Below are positions 1 through 8,825 of a DNA stretch of 64,000 nt, one piece after another (positions within the stretch are counted from its first letter, which is position 1; each line of letters opens with the position of its first letter). Under the pieces are notes generated by a model. It had not been told where the DNA came from and made no database searches. It saw only the letters and a program-made list of their open reading frames with translations. Both the position numbers and the translations under genes were made by a program. The stretch is from Erythrobacter sp. EC-HK427 (GTDB lineage: Bacteria > Pseudomonadota > Alphaproteobacteria > Sphingomonadales > Sphingomonadaceae), in contig NZ_LR701479.1 of the NCBI RefSeq assembly GCF_902498745.1, forward strand, positions 562,292 through 626,291, read 5' to 3'.

Positions 1-576
1 GCAATGCTCGAACATTTGTGTGGGGCGATGTTCGATCCGCCGATTGGGCCGACCGGCTATGTCCGCGCGCTGTCGCCCGAGCGCAAACCCTATCGCACGG
101 CGGACGGCTATATCGCGGTGATGATCTACAATGATCGCCACTGGCGCAGTTTTTTCGACGCCATCGGCAATCCGGAATGGTCAAAAGATCCGATGTTCGC
201 CTCGCTCCGCACGCGGACGCAGAATATCTCGCAAGTGCTCGGCCAGCTCGCCGCTGTAATGCGCGAGCGCACGACGCAGGAATGGATGACGCTTTTCGAA
301 GCGGCGCAATGCCCGGCCATGCCTGTGCGCTCGATCGACGATCTGCTCGATGATCCGCATCTGGAGGCCGTCGGCTTCTGGCACCGTTGCGACACGCCGC
401 ATGGCAAGGTGCGGATGCCCGGTGTGCCGGTGCGCTTTTCCGCAACACCGGGAGAAGCGGGGCGTCCCGGCCCCGGCCTTGGCGCGGACAGTGCAGAGGT
501 GCTGGCAGAGGCAGGCTTTAACGAGCAGGAGATCGCCCAGCTAATGGGGAAAGAAGCGGTGGATCAGGCCGGATGA
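1..576 (+). CDS. CoA-transferase family III (CaiB/BaiF), C-terminal part
   Basis: The frame is open from the first base of the window, so only about the last 191 residues of a protein that is normally near 390-400 residues are present. The methionine at position 4 is internal, not a start. The visible part fits the C-terminal half of class III CoA-transferases: a 'YRTADGYIAV' strand, then 'R..........EWM.LF' helices, a 'CPAMPVRSIDDLLDDPHL' segment and a 'PGVPVRFS.TPG' stretch near the end. These enzymes move CoA between acyl-CoA and an acid. The stop overlaps the 3' end of the convergent DUF35 gene by 13 bases. With the DUF35 and thiolase-like genes next door it suggests a catabolic acyl-CoA pathway; the substrate cannot be read from sequence. 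Confidence 0.85.
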   Translation, partial: AMLEHLCGAMFDPPIGPTGYVRALSPERKPYRTADGYIAVMIYNDRHWRSFFDAIGNPEWSKDPMFASLRTRTQNISQVLGQLAAVMRERTTQEWMTLFEAAQCPAMPVRSIDDLLDDPHLEAVGFWHRCDTPHGKVRMPGVPVRFSATPGEAGRPGPGLGADSAEVLAEAGFNEQEIAQLMGKEAVDQAG

Positions 577-932
577 AAGACGACCAGTGGGCCATCCCGC
601 GTTTGCGCAATCGCGGCAACAACCGCACTGCCGATGGCAATGTCATCCGCCGCAATACCGTCCACCCGGCTCATCATCCGCACCCCTTCGGCAAGATCGA
701 CCAGCGCGACATTGTAAGGCTCCAGCGGCGGGCGCGGATGGATCGTCGTGACCGCATAGACCGTGCCCGTGCCGCACGCCTCAATCCATTCCAGCGCCTG
801 CCCTTCCGGACCGCAAACGCGCGGCGGGAAAAAGACCGCGCCACTGGCAGGATCGCGTTGCAGCAAAATCCGGCCTTCATCCAGCGCTTCACGCCAGCGG
901 GCTTCGGGGCCAGGAGCATCGTTGGGCGTCAT
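564..932 (-). CDS. DUF35 OB-fold protein without intact zinc ribbon
   Basis: A 122-residue protein with the OB-fold half of DUF35 proteins ('GTGTVYAVTTIHP' followed by a 'PYNVALVDLAEGVRMMSRV' strand pair and a C-terminal 'PLVVFHP'). DUF35 proteins usually carry an N-terminal rubredoxin-like zinc ribbon with two CxxC knuckles. Here that segment keeps only isolated cysteines (in 'PRVCGPEG' and 'IEACGTG'), so metal binding is unlikely. DUF35 proteins partner thiolase-fold enzymes in acyl-CoA metabolism, for example in steroid side-chain retro-aldolases. The divergent neighbour at 983 is such a thiolase-fold gene, with only about 50 bases between the two start codons, so a shared promoter region and a physical partnership are likely. 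Confidence 0.75.
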   Translation of the reverse strand: MTPNDAPGPEARWREALDEGRILLQRDPASGAVFFPPRVCGPEGQALEWIEACGTGTVYAVTTIHPRPPLEPYNVALVDLAEGVRMMSRVDGIAADDIAIGSAVVAAIAQTRDGPLVVFHPA

Positions 933-982
933 GCGGCCTTGCTATGGGCCTTGCCCGCAATCGTCAATCACCGGTGCGCGGC

Positions 983-2134
983 ATGACCGACCCCTTCCCC
1001 CGCGCTGCTGCTGCCATCGCCGGTCTGGCGACCTTTGGCGTGGGCGAGTGCCCGGGCTTCACCTCGCTGGAAATGGCCGCAAAGGCCGGACTGCTGGCGC
1101 TGGTTGATGGCGGCATTCCGCTTGGCCAAGTCGATGCGCTGTTCTGCTGCCTACCGGATGATCTTTTCGCGGGCCTATCGCTCGCCGAAGCCTATGGCAT
1201 TCACCCGCGCTTTACCGACAACAACCGCACCGGCGGTTCGTCCTTCGCCAGCCATGTCATCACCGCTGCGGTGATGATCGATGCGGGCTATATCGACTGC
1301 GCGCTGATCGCTTACGGCTCCAACCAGCGCAGCAGCGGCGGGAAGCTCGCCACGCCCGCCCGCAGCTCGGCTTGGGAAGCGCCATACAATCCGCTCTATC
1401 CGCTCAGCAGCTATGCGCTCGCCGCCGCCCGCCACGCGCATGAATTCGGCACCACGCGCGAGCAAATGGCTGCCGTCGCGGTGGCCGCGCGGCAATGGGC
1501 CAACACCAATCCCGAAGCCTTTGCCAAGGGCGAGCTGACCATCGCCGATTGCCTTGCCAGCCGCATCATCAGCAGCCCGATCAGCAAGGCCGATTGCTGT
1601 CTGGTAACCGACGGCGCGGCCGCCATCGTCCTGACCTCGACCCGGCGGGCGCGCGACGGAATACAGACGCCCGTCCCCGTGCTCGGCGCAGCAGCGGCGA
1701 CATGGCACAATGCGATCAGCCGCTCCGCCGATCTCACATGCACGGCAGCCGTGGAATCCGGCGCAAGAGCGATGGCGGCGGCGGGCGTGACACCGCAGGA
1801 TTTCGACACCGTGCAATTGTACGATGCCTTCACCATCAACACGATCCTGTTCCTAGAAGACCTCGGCTTTTGCGCCAAGGGAGAAGGCGGGCCCTTCGTC
1901 GCCAGTGGAGCGATTGCACCCGGCGGCAGTCTGCCGGTCAACACCAATGGCGGCGGGCTGAGTTGCTGCCATCCGGGAATGTACGGGCTCTTCGCGATTA
2001 TCGAGGCTGCGCGGCAAATCCGCGGCGACGCTGCCAACCAGCAGGACGGGGCCAGCCTGTGCCTCGCCCACACCAATGGCGGAACGCTGTCCAGTCAGGC
2101 GACGCTTGTGCTCGGCGCGATGGAGACCGTTTGA
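983..2134 (+). CDS. thiolase-fold protein (SCP-x/Ltp2-like), no classical Cys nucleophile
   Basis: A 383-residue thiolase-family protein if started at the ATG at 983 ('MTDPFPRAAAAIAG'); an upstream start at 944 would add 13 residues that look unlike the family. C-terminal thiolase landmarks are clear: 'QLYDAFTINTILFLEDLGFCAKGEGG', 'NTNGGGLSCCHPGMYG' and 'AHTNGGTLSSQATLVLG'. At the position where degradative and synthetic thiolases carry the nucleophilic Cys, the sequence reads 'NNRTGGSSFASHV', so a classical thiolysis mechanism is unlikely. That pattern matches SCP-x thiolase-like/Ltp2 proteins, which pair with DUF35 proteins as aldolases; the divergent DUF35 gene supports this. The substrate is unknown. 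Confidence 0.8.
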   Translation: MTDPFPRAAAAIAGLATFGVGECPGFTSLEMAAKAGLLALVDGGIPLGQVDALFCCLPDDLFAGLSLAEAYGIHPRFTDNNRTGGSSFASHVITAAVMIDAGYIDCALIAYGSNQRSSGGKLATPARSSAWEAPYNPLYPLSSYALAAARHAHEFGTTREQMAAVAVAARQWANTNPEAFAKGELTIADCLASRIISSPISKADCCLVTDGAAAIVLTSTRRARDGIQTPVPVLGAAAATWHNAISRSADLTCTAAVESGARAMAAAGVTPQDFDTVQLYDAFTINTILFLEDLGFCAKGEGGPFVASGAIAPGGSLPVNTNGGGLSCCHPGMYGLFAIIEAARQIRGDAANQQDGASLCLAHTNGGTLSSQATLVLGAMETV

Positions 2135-2161
2135 GCACATAACTAAAAGGAGAAGGATACC

Positions 2162-2719
2162 ATGCCCCGCATCACCATTCCGCAGGATCAGGCGCACGAT
2201 CCACTGTCCTACACCTGGGCGCACTTCACACCGGAAATCGGTGCGGCGGCGGCGGCCTATTCCTTGGCTGTGTACGAACATTCGCAGCTCTCGATGCGCG
2301 AAATGGAAGCCGCGCGGATGCGCACCGCGCTGATCAACGGATGTCATCTGTGCCGCAATATGCGGGCCGAACGCGATTTGCCCGGACACATCACCCGCAG
2401 CGGTGGCGATGCCGCGCGGGCCGCAGCAGCGCGCGACAACACTCCGCCACCCGAGGAGTTCTACGCCGCCATCCCCGACTGGCAGAATGCAACGCTCTTT
2501 TCCGAACGCGAACGCCTCGCCATCGAATATGCCGAGCGGCTCGGCGAAGCGCCCCGGTCAATGGACGAGGACGAGGATTTCTGGGCGCGGATGCACGCCA
2601 GCTTCAGCGACCGCGACATCGTCGATCTGACTTTCGCTATCGGATCATGGATGGCGCTGGGGCGGTTTACCCATGTCCTGGCACTCGACGGCGTGTGTAT
2701 GCCAACCATGCCGGAGTGA
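2162..2719 (+). CDS. AhpD/carboxymuconolactone decarboxylase-like protein
   Basis: An all-helical protein of 185 residues preceded by a strong ribosome binding site (AAGGAG about 8 bases before the ATG). It contains a CHLC motif near residue 61 in the context 'R.ALINGCHLCRNMRAERD', typical of AhpD-like members of the carboxymuconolactone decarboxylase fold. The two cysteines are redox active in AhpD, and other members act on ring-cleavage products or are of unknown role. It lies 27 bases after the thiolase-like gene on the same strand, so it is probably cotranscribed with it. The assignment to the fold is firm; the specific reaction is not. Confidence 0.8.
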   Translation: MPRITIPQDQAHDPLSYTWAHFTPEIGAAAAAYSLAVYEHSQLSMREMEAARMRTALINGCHLCRNMRAERDLPGHITRSGGDAARAAAARDNTPPPEEFYAAIPDWQNATLFSERERLAIEYAERLGEAPRSMDEDEDFWARMHASFSDRDIVDLTFAIGSWMALGRFTHVLALDGVCMPTMPE

Positions 2720-2800
2720 GGAAGCGGCCAGCGAGGACTGGCAAATGCCGGGGTTTTGCCCAGCCAAGATTGTGCGAGCCCTCGCCGTTCTATGTCCTCC

Positions 2801-3772
2801 CTAAGGCACATCGAAACGCCCATAGGTCGGCGTCGCGTCAGTCAGGTGATCGACCGCAAACCGGACCGAAAGCTCGATACCGGCCAGGGTCTGCGCCTCA
2901 TTGCCGGTGTCGAAACCATGCCCGGCACCCAGCAGCGTGTAGAACGCATAGGGCACACCGACGTCCTCGGCCCGGGCGGCAAGCTCCTCAGAATCGCGAT
3001 AGGGCACGACCGGGTCTTGTTCCCCATGCAGGATCAGGAAGGGTGCCTCGCCGGCTTCGAGATCCGCATCGCGCAGCAGCACACCCCACCAGGCATTAAC
3101 GAAGCGCGGTTCGGGCCGTTCGATATCAAATTGGTCAAGCGCGTAGGCGATCTGCAAAGTCACAAATGTTCCGGCGGACGATCCCCAATAGCCAAGCCGG
3201 CTTATGTCGAAGCAATATTGGGCGGCATTGTCCTCCATCCAGTTCAGCGCAGTCACGCCGTCTTCGAAGGACGCCATGATTGGCACGTATAGCGGGGCGT
3301 CAGGGGCGATGGTCCCGTCATCGATATAGGCCTGCCCGACCTCCGCAAACGCAGGCGAAAGAACCGGGTTGTCGCCCGCGAGACGGTAATTGATCGAGAC
3401 GAAGTTGAACCCTGCGGCCGTGACACGCGGAGCGATGGCGGCAACGAGCGAGTCCTGCTTGTCGCCAAGGATGAAGCCGCCGCCATGCACATAGAAAATC
3501 GTTGGGCGCGGGGCGGTGCAGGTGGCTTCGGGCTGGTAGATGTCGAGCAGCAGGTCGACGCTGCCCGCCTCGGTTGTGCCTTGCCCGTACTGGATGTCCT
3601 CCAGCAGCGTGAAGGTGCTCTGACTACCTGTCGGCGTGGGTGTCGGGGGCGGAGTGGGCGTCGGCGCCGCTGCAACAGGGGGCGGCGCGGGGGTCTCGTC
3701 TCCCCCACACGATGACAGGGCAAAAGCGGCGATGATGCAGAGCGGGCTCCGCCCGTGAAGATTCAGGATCAT
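2801..3772 (-). CDS. alpha/beta hydrolase (esterase-like), predicted lipoprotein
   Basis: A 323-residue protein with a short N-terminal hydrophobic segment ending in a lipobox ('ALSSC'), then a proline/threonine-rich linker of about 25 residues, so it is predicted to be lipid anchored in the periplasm or outer membrane. The hydrolase domain has the HGGGF oxyanion motif, the nucleophile elbow GSSAG, an acidic residue in 'HGEQDPVVPY' and the catalytic His in 'GAGHGFD'. This is the HGGG/BD-FAE-type carboxylesterase family. It is convergent with the AhpD-like gene and lies just downstream of the sterol-desaturase-family gene on the same strand. The substrate is unknown. Confidence 0.85.
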   Translation of the reverse strand: MILNLHGRSPLCIIAAFALSSCGGDETPAPPPVAAAPTPTPPPTPTPTGSQSTFTLLEDIQYGQGTTEAGSVDLLLDIYQPEATCTAPRPTIFYVHGGGFILGDKQDSLVAAIAPRVTAAGFNFVSINYRLAGDNPVLSPAFAEVGQAYIDDGTIAPDAPLYVPIMASFEDGVTALNWMEDNAAQYCFDISRLGYWGSSAGTFVTLQIAYALDQFDIERPEPRFVNAWWGVLLRDADLEAGEAPFLILHGEQDPVVPYRDSEELAARAEDVGVPYAFYTLLGAGHGFDTGNEAQTLAGIELSVRFAVDHLTDATPTYGRFDVP

Positions 3773-3802
3773 GTCAATTCTCCAGCTTTTCTAAAAGTGG
3801 GG

Positions 3803-4675
3803 CTATGCGGTGAGTGTGACCGCACGGGTTGCAGGGCCTGACGGATCGCTAGGCTCAAGCTCGGATGGGCGACCGAAGAGAACCCGCCATGCGCTCCGCA
3901 CCGAGCGCACCTGCTTCAGGTCGCGCCACAGGTTCGCCCATTCGTGAAAGGCGATCACGAAGGGATTGTTGCTGGTGACGGGCTTGGTCGGGCCATAACG
4001 CACCGGCTCATCGTCACGTTCTTCCACGAAAGTGCCGAAGAGGCGGTCGAACACGATCAGCACGCCGCCGAAATTGGTGTCGAGATAGTCCGCGTTCGAA
4101 CCATGATGCACCCGGTGGTGCGAGGGTGTGTTGAACACACATTCGAGCGGGCCGAGCTTGCCCACCGCTTCGGTGTGCAGGAAGTACTGGTAGCGCAGAT
4201 TGACCGCCAGCAAGGTGGCGATGACCAAGGGATGAAAGCCCATCAAAGCCATCGGCAGGAACACCACCCACGCGCCGGAAATTGTGCTGCTCCAGCCAAG
4301 CCGGAAGGCGGCAGGCAAAGTGAATTCATTGGGCGAATGGTGCACCGCATGGCTGGTCCACAGCCAGCGGATCGTGTGGCTGAAACGGTGCTGCCAATAG
4401 TAGAAGAACTCCAGCACGATGAAGCCAACCACCCAGGTGCGCCAGTCATCCATCGCCCATTGCACCGGAGCAAAGGCAAACACCGCGAACATCGCAGCGG
4501 TCACCACGCCTCCGGTGATGAGCTTGGAGATGAACTGGCCCACCATCACGCCGAGATTGGCGCCCAGTGAGCCGAGATCGTAGCCTCGGCCAGATCGTCT
4601 GCGCCAGGCAAACTCGGCCAGTCCGAACAGGATGACGACAAGGACAAAAGCGACAGGGGGTTGATCGGTCAGCAT
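3803..4675 (-). CDS. sterol desaturase / fatty acid hydroxylase family membrane protein
   Basis: A 290-residue integral membrane protein with the three histidine clusters of the fatty acid hydroxylase superfamily: HRFSH at about residues 96-100, HAVHH at 109-113 and HHRVHH at 186-191, followed by 'NTNFGG'-like sequence. These bind a di-iron centre that hydroxylates or desaturates lipid substrates in the membrane. Several hydrophobic segments lie before and between the clusters. It sits between the esterase and the EF-hand gene, all on the minus strand. The chemistry is family knowledge; the lipid substrate cannot be told. Confidence 0.88.
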   Translation of the reverse strand: MLTDQPPVAFVLVVILFGLAEFAWRRRSGRGYDLGSLGANLGVMVGQFISKLITGGVVTAAMFAVFAFAPVQWAMDDWRTWVVGFIVLEFFYYWQHRFSHTIRWLWTSHAVHHSPNEFTLPAAFRLGWSSTISGAWVVFLPMALMGFHPLVIATLLAVNLRYQYFLHTEAVGKLGPLECVFNTPSHHRVHHGSNADYLDTNFGGVLIVFDRLFGTFVEERDDEPVRYGPTKPVTSNNPFVIAFHEWANLWRDLKQVRSVRSAWRVLFGRPSELEPSDPSGPATRAVTLTA

Positions 4676-4716
4676 GACAGTTTCCTATTTATCGGGGTTT
4701 GGTGGGCTTGGCGCAC

Positions 4717-5142
4717 TCAGCGGTTTGACCGGAGCGCGGCGATTTCGGCGCGGCTGAGCACTTGGTCACGGTTGGTGTCGGCAGCCACAAAGGTGGGTGC
4801 TCCGCCATTCCGGAGCTCGGAGCGCGAGATGCGCTGGTCGCCATTGGTGTCGAGCGGAGCGAGCGCGCGGTATCCCTGATCGAAGCGGTCGCCGAACATT
4901 TGCGGACGGTCGCGGCGGTCGACATAACCGTCTTCATTGCGGTCCATCCTTGCGAAGGTATCGGCGCGGGCGCGGTCGAACTCGGCACGGGTAATTGCGC
5001 CATCGCCATTGCTATCGGCACGCGCCAGAAGCTGCTGCATCTGGTCACTCGATTGCGCGCTCGCCGGGACAGCGAGGAACAGCGCGGGGCCGGAAATGAT
5101 GCCGGCGAGAAGGGCGGGCATGAACTTGAAATTCTTGGTCAT
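4717..5142 (-). CDS. secreted EF-hand protein
   Basis: Taken from the ATG at 5142 ('MTKNFKFMPALLAGI') the product has 141 residues. It starts with a cleavable signal peptide ending near 'VPASAQS', then four EF-hand-like loops: 'DSNGDGAITRAE', 'DRNEDGYVDRRD', 'DTNGDQRISRSE' and 'DTNRDQVLSRAE'. The first is a good calcium loop; in the third and fourth, glycine 6 of the loop is replaced by glutamine. The reading frame continues upstream to 5256, but that extension has no signal peptide character and overlaps the promoter region. It is likely a periplasmic calcium-binding protein. The gene is divergent from the response-regulator gene at 5312. Confidence 0.85.
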   Translation of the reverse strand: MTKNFKFMPALLAGIISGPALFLAVPASAQSSDQMQQLLARADSNGDGAITRAEFDRARADTFARMDRNEDGYVDRRDRPQMFGDRFDQGYRALAPLDTNGDQRISRSELRNGGAPTFVAADTNRDQVLSRAEIAALRSNR

Positions 5143-5311
5143 CGGATATCTCCATCGTTTGTGATGCATGGAGAATGGCCGCGCCGCGTTGCCCCGGTTT
5201 GCCCGGCGCAACACGAAATGTGACGAAATGTTGCCGCCGGATGCGGCAGTGGTCACAAACGGTCACAAATCGCCGCTGGAGCGAAGCCCCGCACGCGCCT
5301 ATTGTTGTGCA

Positions 5312-6034
5312 ATGCTGCAAGGCCCGACCATCCTGCTTGTCGATGACGATCCCGAGCTTTTGGCCCTTGTTTCCGGGGTGCTGGAACGCAGCGGTATGCA
5401 CACGATCACCGCGCAATCCGCAGCCGAGGCCGAGGTGCCCATCGCGCAGGCGCGGCCCGATCTTGTCGTGCTCGACCTGATGATGCCGGGAGAAGATGGC
5501 TTGAGCTTCTGCCGCCGGATCAGGGCGACTTCCAATCTCCCGATCATCATGCTGACCGCTATGGCCGAGGATATCGACCGGATCATCGGGCTGGAAATCG
5601 GTGCCGATGACTACCTCGGCAAGCCCTTCAATCCGCGCGAACTGGTCGCCCGGATCAAGGCCGTTTTGCGCCGCCGTGACGCTGACGTCACCCCCGCTGC
5701 CACTACACCGCGCGCGCTGCGCTTCGGCAATTTCGTGCTATTGCCCGACCAATTGGCGTTATGAGATGCCAGCGGCGCGGATATCGTGCTCACCTCGGGC
5801 GAGTTTGCCTTGCTCCTTGCGCTGGTCGAGCGGGCTCCGCGCGTGCTCTCGCGCGAAATGTTGCTCGATCTGTCGCGCGGGGTGAACACCAACCCCTTTG
5901 ACCGCAGCGTGGACTCGCAGATCAGCCGTATCCGCCGCAAGATCGAACCCGACCCCCGGCAACCGCAATTCATCAAGACCGTGCGCCATCTGGGCTATGC
6001 CTTTTCGGCTCCGGTGACGCGCGAAGGCGGGTGA
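5312..6034 (+). pseudogene. OmpR-type response regulator interrupted by an in-frame TGA
   Basis: Reading from the ATG at 5312 gives a receiver domain ('ILLVDDDPELL', phospho-acceptor Asp in 'VVLDLMMPGEDG', Lys in 'LGKPFNPREL') and then a stop codon, TGA, at 5762-5764 (codon 151). The same frame continues without a break to 6034 and encodes an intact winged-helix DNA-binding domain ('LTSGEFALLLALVERAPRVLSREMLLDLS', then 'VDSQISRIRRKIE' and 'IKTVRHLGYAFS'). Read through, the total is about 240 codons, a normal length for the family. The TGA could arise by one change from CGA or TGG. The downstream kinase begins inside the final stop (GTG at 6031). Sequencing error, a recent nonsense mutation or readthrough are the options. 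Confidence 0.8.
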
Positions 6035-7407
6035 AGCGGCACATGGGCGGGCTGTTCAACTCGATCCTGGCGCGGGTGCTGGCGCTAACCTTCGCGCTGC
6101 TTGTCCTTACGCTTGGCGTGCTGATCGCCATCATGCAGACGCCCGTATCGGGCCGCGTCTTCGACCGCGCGATTGGCGAAAGCGCCAACAGCATTGCCGA
6201 ACTGGTCTGGCTCATCGAAACCTCGCCGCCAGAGGCAGAGGGGGCCATCTTGTCGACCTATGCGAGCCGTTCACGGATTGCCTGGGTAGAGGAGCGATTT
6301 GCCAACGGACTTGCCCCTGATCGATCGCGCCATGCGCTGCTCACAGAAGACGCCACTGCGGTGTCCGAGCGGCTGCGGGCGCGGGACATCCGCTTTGATG
6401 CGGTCGGCGCGCTCGAACTGGCCCGGAGAAGCGGCAGCAATCCGAATTTGTTCTACAATTCGGCGAGTACGCTGCACATCGCCATCGGGCTTGAAGATGG
6501 CAGGGTGTTGAACATCTGGCTGGCCCCTTCGATCATTTTTACCGAGCCGCAATATGCACCCTATTTCCTGTTGGGACTGGTGCTGGTGATCACCGTGCTG
6601 CTGGGGTTTGCGCTCCACCGCGTAATTATGCGACCGATCCGTGCGCTTGAGCATGATGCCGAGCGTGTGGGGCTTGCCGAAACCGCCATGCCGGTTTCGG
6701 AAACCGGCCCCCGCGAGCTGCGCCAACTGGCGCGGGCGCTCAACCGGATGCGGTTACGGCTCGACGGACTCATCCGAGAGCGCGAACAGATCATGGTCGC
6801 AATCGCGCATGATATTCGCACAGGGCTCACCAAACTGCGACTGAGGACAGACAGCAAGGATGCTGTGCCTGTCGCCGAAATCGAGCCCGATCTTGTGCAA
6901 ATGGAGCGCCTGCTATCGGACATGATGGCCTATGCCCGCGCCGAAAACCCCCTCGCAGAGCATGAATTGATCGAGCTGCGCTCGTTCGTGGCCGCGCTGG
7001 CCGAGCGCGCACCGCAAAGCATCGAGATAACCCACGACAGCGCGAAAGACCCCTTCACCATCGCCGGGAGCCGTCTGGCGATAACCCGGATGTTCGAGAA
7101 CCTGTTCGCAAATGCGAGGGCGTATGGCGGGGGATGGATCGGTCTTTCCATCGCACGGGACGCGGAAGGGCTGGCGGTGGCGGTTGAAGATAACGGCCCG
7201 GGCATCCCCGAAACCCAGATCGACCGTGTGTTCGAGCCGTTTTTCCGCGGCGAGGGGTCGCGCAATGCGGCAACCGGCGGCACCGGCCTCGGCCTCGGCA
7301 TAGCCCGCGCCATCGCGCATACACACGGCGCGCAAATCCGGCTGTCCAACCGGCCCCAAGGAGGCTTGCGCGCCGAAGTGCATTTCCCAGCAGCGATAGC
7401 CATGTGA
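6031..7407 (+). CDS. sensor histidine kinase paired with the interrupted OmpR-type regulator
   Basis: A 458-residue membrane kinase starting at GTG 6031, overlapping the regulator's stop. Domain order: N-terminal membrane segment (about 12-35), a periplasmic part of about 120 residues, a second membrane segment ('YFLLGLVLVITVLLGFAL'), HAMP, an H-box 'IAHDIRTGLTKLRLR' with Gly where most relatives have Pro, an N-box 'FENLFANARAYGGG' and G-boxes 'VEDNGPGIP' and 'GGTGLGLGIARAI'. The phosphate acceptor His is present. It would normally phosphorylate the adjacent regulator, which is broken in this sequence, so the kinase may be an orphan or may serve another regulator. The stimulus is unknown. Confidence 0.9.
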   Translation: MKRHMGGLFNSILARVLALTFALLVLTLGVLIAIMQTPVSGRVFDRAIGESANSIAELVWLIETSPPEAEGAILSTYASRSRIAWVEERFANGLAPDRSRHALLTEDATAVSERLRARDIRFDAVGALELARRSGSNPNLFYNSASTLHIAIGLEDGRVLNIWLAPSIIFTEPQYAPYFLLGLVLVITVLLGFALHRVIMRPIRALEHDAERVGLAETAMPVSETGPRELRQLARALNRMRLRLDGLIREREQIMVAIAHDIRTGLTKLRLRTDSKDAVPVAEIEPDLVQMERLLSDMMAYARAENPLAEHELIELRSFVAALAERAPQSIEITHDSAKDPFTIAGSRLAITRMFENLFANARAYGGGWIGLSIARDAEGLAVAVEDNGPGIPETQIDRVFEPFFRGEGSRNAATGGTGLGLGIARAIAHTHGAQIRLSNRPQGGLRAEVHFPAAIAM

Positions 7408-7490
7408 GGCCGCTGGCCCGGAGCGGAAAAGGCAGCTGGCGGCTAGCTTCCCAATGTCATGTCCCCTGAACGTGTGTCAAATAAGACAAA

Positions 7491-8825
7491 TCAGGATGGC
7501 AAATCCCTGCGGAAATCGCGCGGGCGCAATTCGTAGCGCGAGAGCTTGTCGTAGAGCGTTTTACGCGGGATCTGCATTCGATCCGCTACGATACTGACAT
7601 TGCCATCACTCATACGCAGTGCCTCTTCGAGCACGGACTTCTCGAAATCTGCCACAACGGTTTGCAAAGACCCAATGCCGGCGCCGGCATTAGCAACCGT
7701 GCCGGTCGCGGAAATTCCCAGAATGAAGGCGTGGGCATATCCGCGCAGCTCATGCAAATTGCCCGGCCAGTCGTGGGTTTGCATATGCCGCCACTCCGCC
7801 GCGCCAATCGGCTCTGCGGTCTTGTTTGTCGAAACCTCCAGGTCCGCGACGAAGCGGCGGAAAAAATCGGCAATGTCGTCACGCCGTTCACTGAGCGGTG
7901 GAAGCGATATGCGCACTGCTCCGAGTCGGCTTTCGAAACTTGGCGTGAGCATGGAGTCCCCGGCCGCAGAACTCTCTCTCGCCGCGACAATAACCCGGAA
8001 GTCGAGCTTGCGCTCTCTTTCTGCGCCCAGCGGCAATAGGGTACGGGTTTCCAAAGTCGATAGCAGCCGGGACCGGATAGCGCCTTCCATCGCGCCGACA
8101 TCGTCGAGAAACAGGGTTCCACCATTGGCACGCTCGATCAGGCCGGTTCGCGAAAGTCCGGTTCCCGGCTCGCGGCCGAACAGTACAAGCTCTGCATCAC
8201 GGTGTGCCACCAATCCGGGATCTATCGTGATAAAGGGACGGCTGGCGCGCGGGCTTAGATCGTGGAGCAGGCGTGCGGCATATGTTTTGCCGGTACCCGT
8301 CTCACCCACCAGCACGGCGTCAATGTCCGCTTCGGCCACCGCTGTGAGGACGTTGCGCAACGTCTCTGCCGCTTGGGACGTGCCGATGACACCCACCTTC
8401 CCGCGATTGCTCAGGGCCGAGCGGAGCCGCCGGTTTTCCAGCACGAGGTTGCGCTTTTCCGCCGCCGTCTGGATCGCCCGCAATATCTCGGAGATGGAAT
8501 AGGGCTTTGTGAAGAAATCGGCGGCGCCGTTCTTCAGCATATCCACGGCCATGGCCACATCGCCGTGGCCCGTGGTGAAAATCACCGGAATGTCCGGATC
8601 CTGCTTCCTGACCAGTTCAAAGAATTCAATCCCGTCAATGCCGGGCAGGCGCACATCGCTGACGATGACACCGTCGAAGCTTGGCCCGATCGAACGCATG
8701 ACAATGCGCGCATCGCTGTACAGGGCGACATCCATTCCTTCGAGACGCAGGGCCTGGGCCAAGGCCTCGCCGAGCGCCGGGTCGTCTTCGACAACGACAA
8801 CCTTGATTGTTGGCGCCGCCGTCAT
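7491..8825 (-). CDS. DctD-like NtrC-family response regulator lacking the GAFTGA loop
   Basis: 444 residues: receiver domain (Asp in 'VIVSDVRLPGIDG'), AAA+ domain with Walker A 'GETGTGKT' and Walker B 'GGTLFLDDV', and a C-terminal Fis-type helix-turn-helix ('NVSIVADRMQIPRKTLYDKLSRY'). Family members that activate sigma-54 polymerase have GAFTGA in the L1 loop. Here the stretch between 'LFGRE' and 'ERANGGTLFLDDV' reads 'PGTGLSRTGLI', so the motif is absent. Regulators lacking it generally cannot remodel sigma-54 and tend to act with sigma-70 polymerase or as repressors. Its start overlaps the end of the DctB-like kinase gene (ATGA), so the two are cotranscribed. It is called DctD-like because dctA lies divergent to the pair. 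Confidence 0.85.
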   Translation of the reverse strand: MTAAPTIKVVVVEDDPALGEALAQALRLEGMDVALYSDARIVMRSIGPSFDGVIVSDVRLPGIDGIEFFELVRKQDPDIPVIFTTGHGDVAMAVDMLKNGAADFFTKPYSISEILRAIQTAAEKRNLVLENRRLRSALSNRGKVGVIGTSQAAETLRNVLTAVAEADIDAVLVGETGTGKTYAARLLHDLSPRASRPFITIDPGLVAHRDAELVLFGREPGTGLSRTGLIERANGGTLFLDDVGAMEGAIRSRLLSTLETRTLLPLGAERERKLDFRVIVAARESSAAGDSMLTPSFESRLGAVRISLPPLSERRDDIADFFRRFVADLEVSTNKTAEPIGAAEWRHMQTHDWPGNLHELRGYAHAFILGISATGTVANAGAGIGSLQTVVADFEKSVLEEALRMSDGNVSIVADRMQIPRKTLYDKLSRYELRPRDFRRDLPS

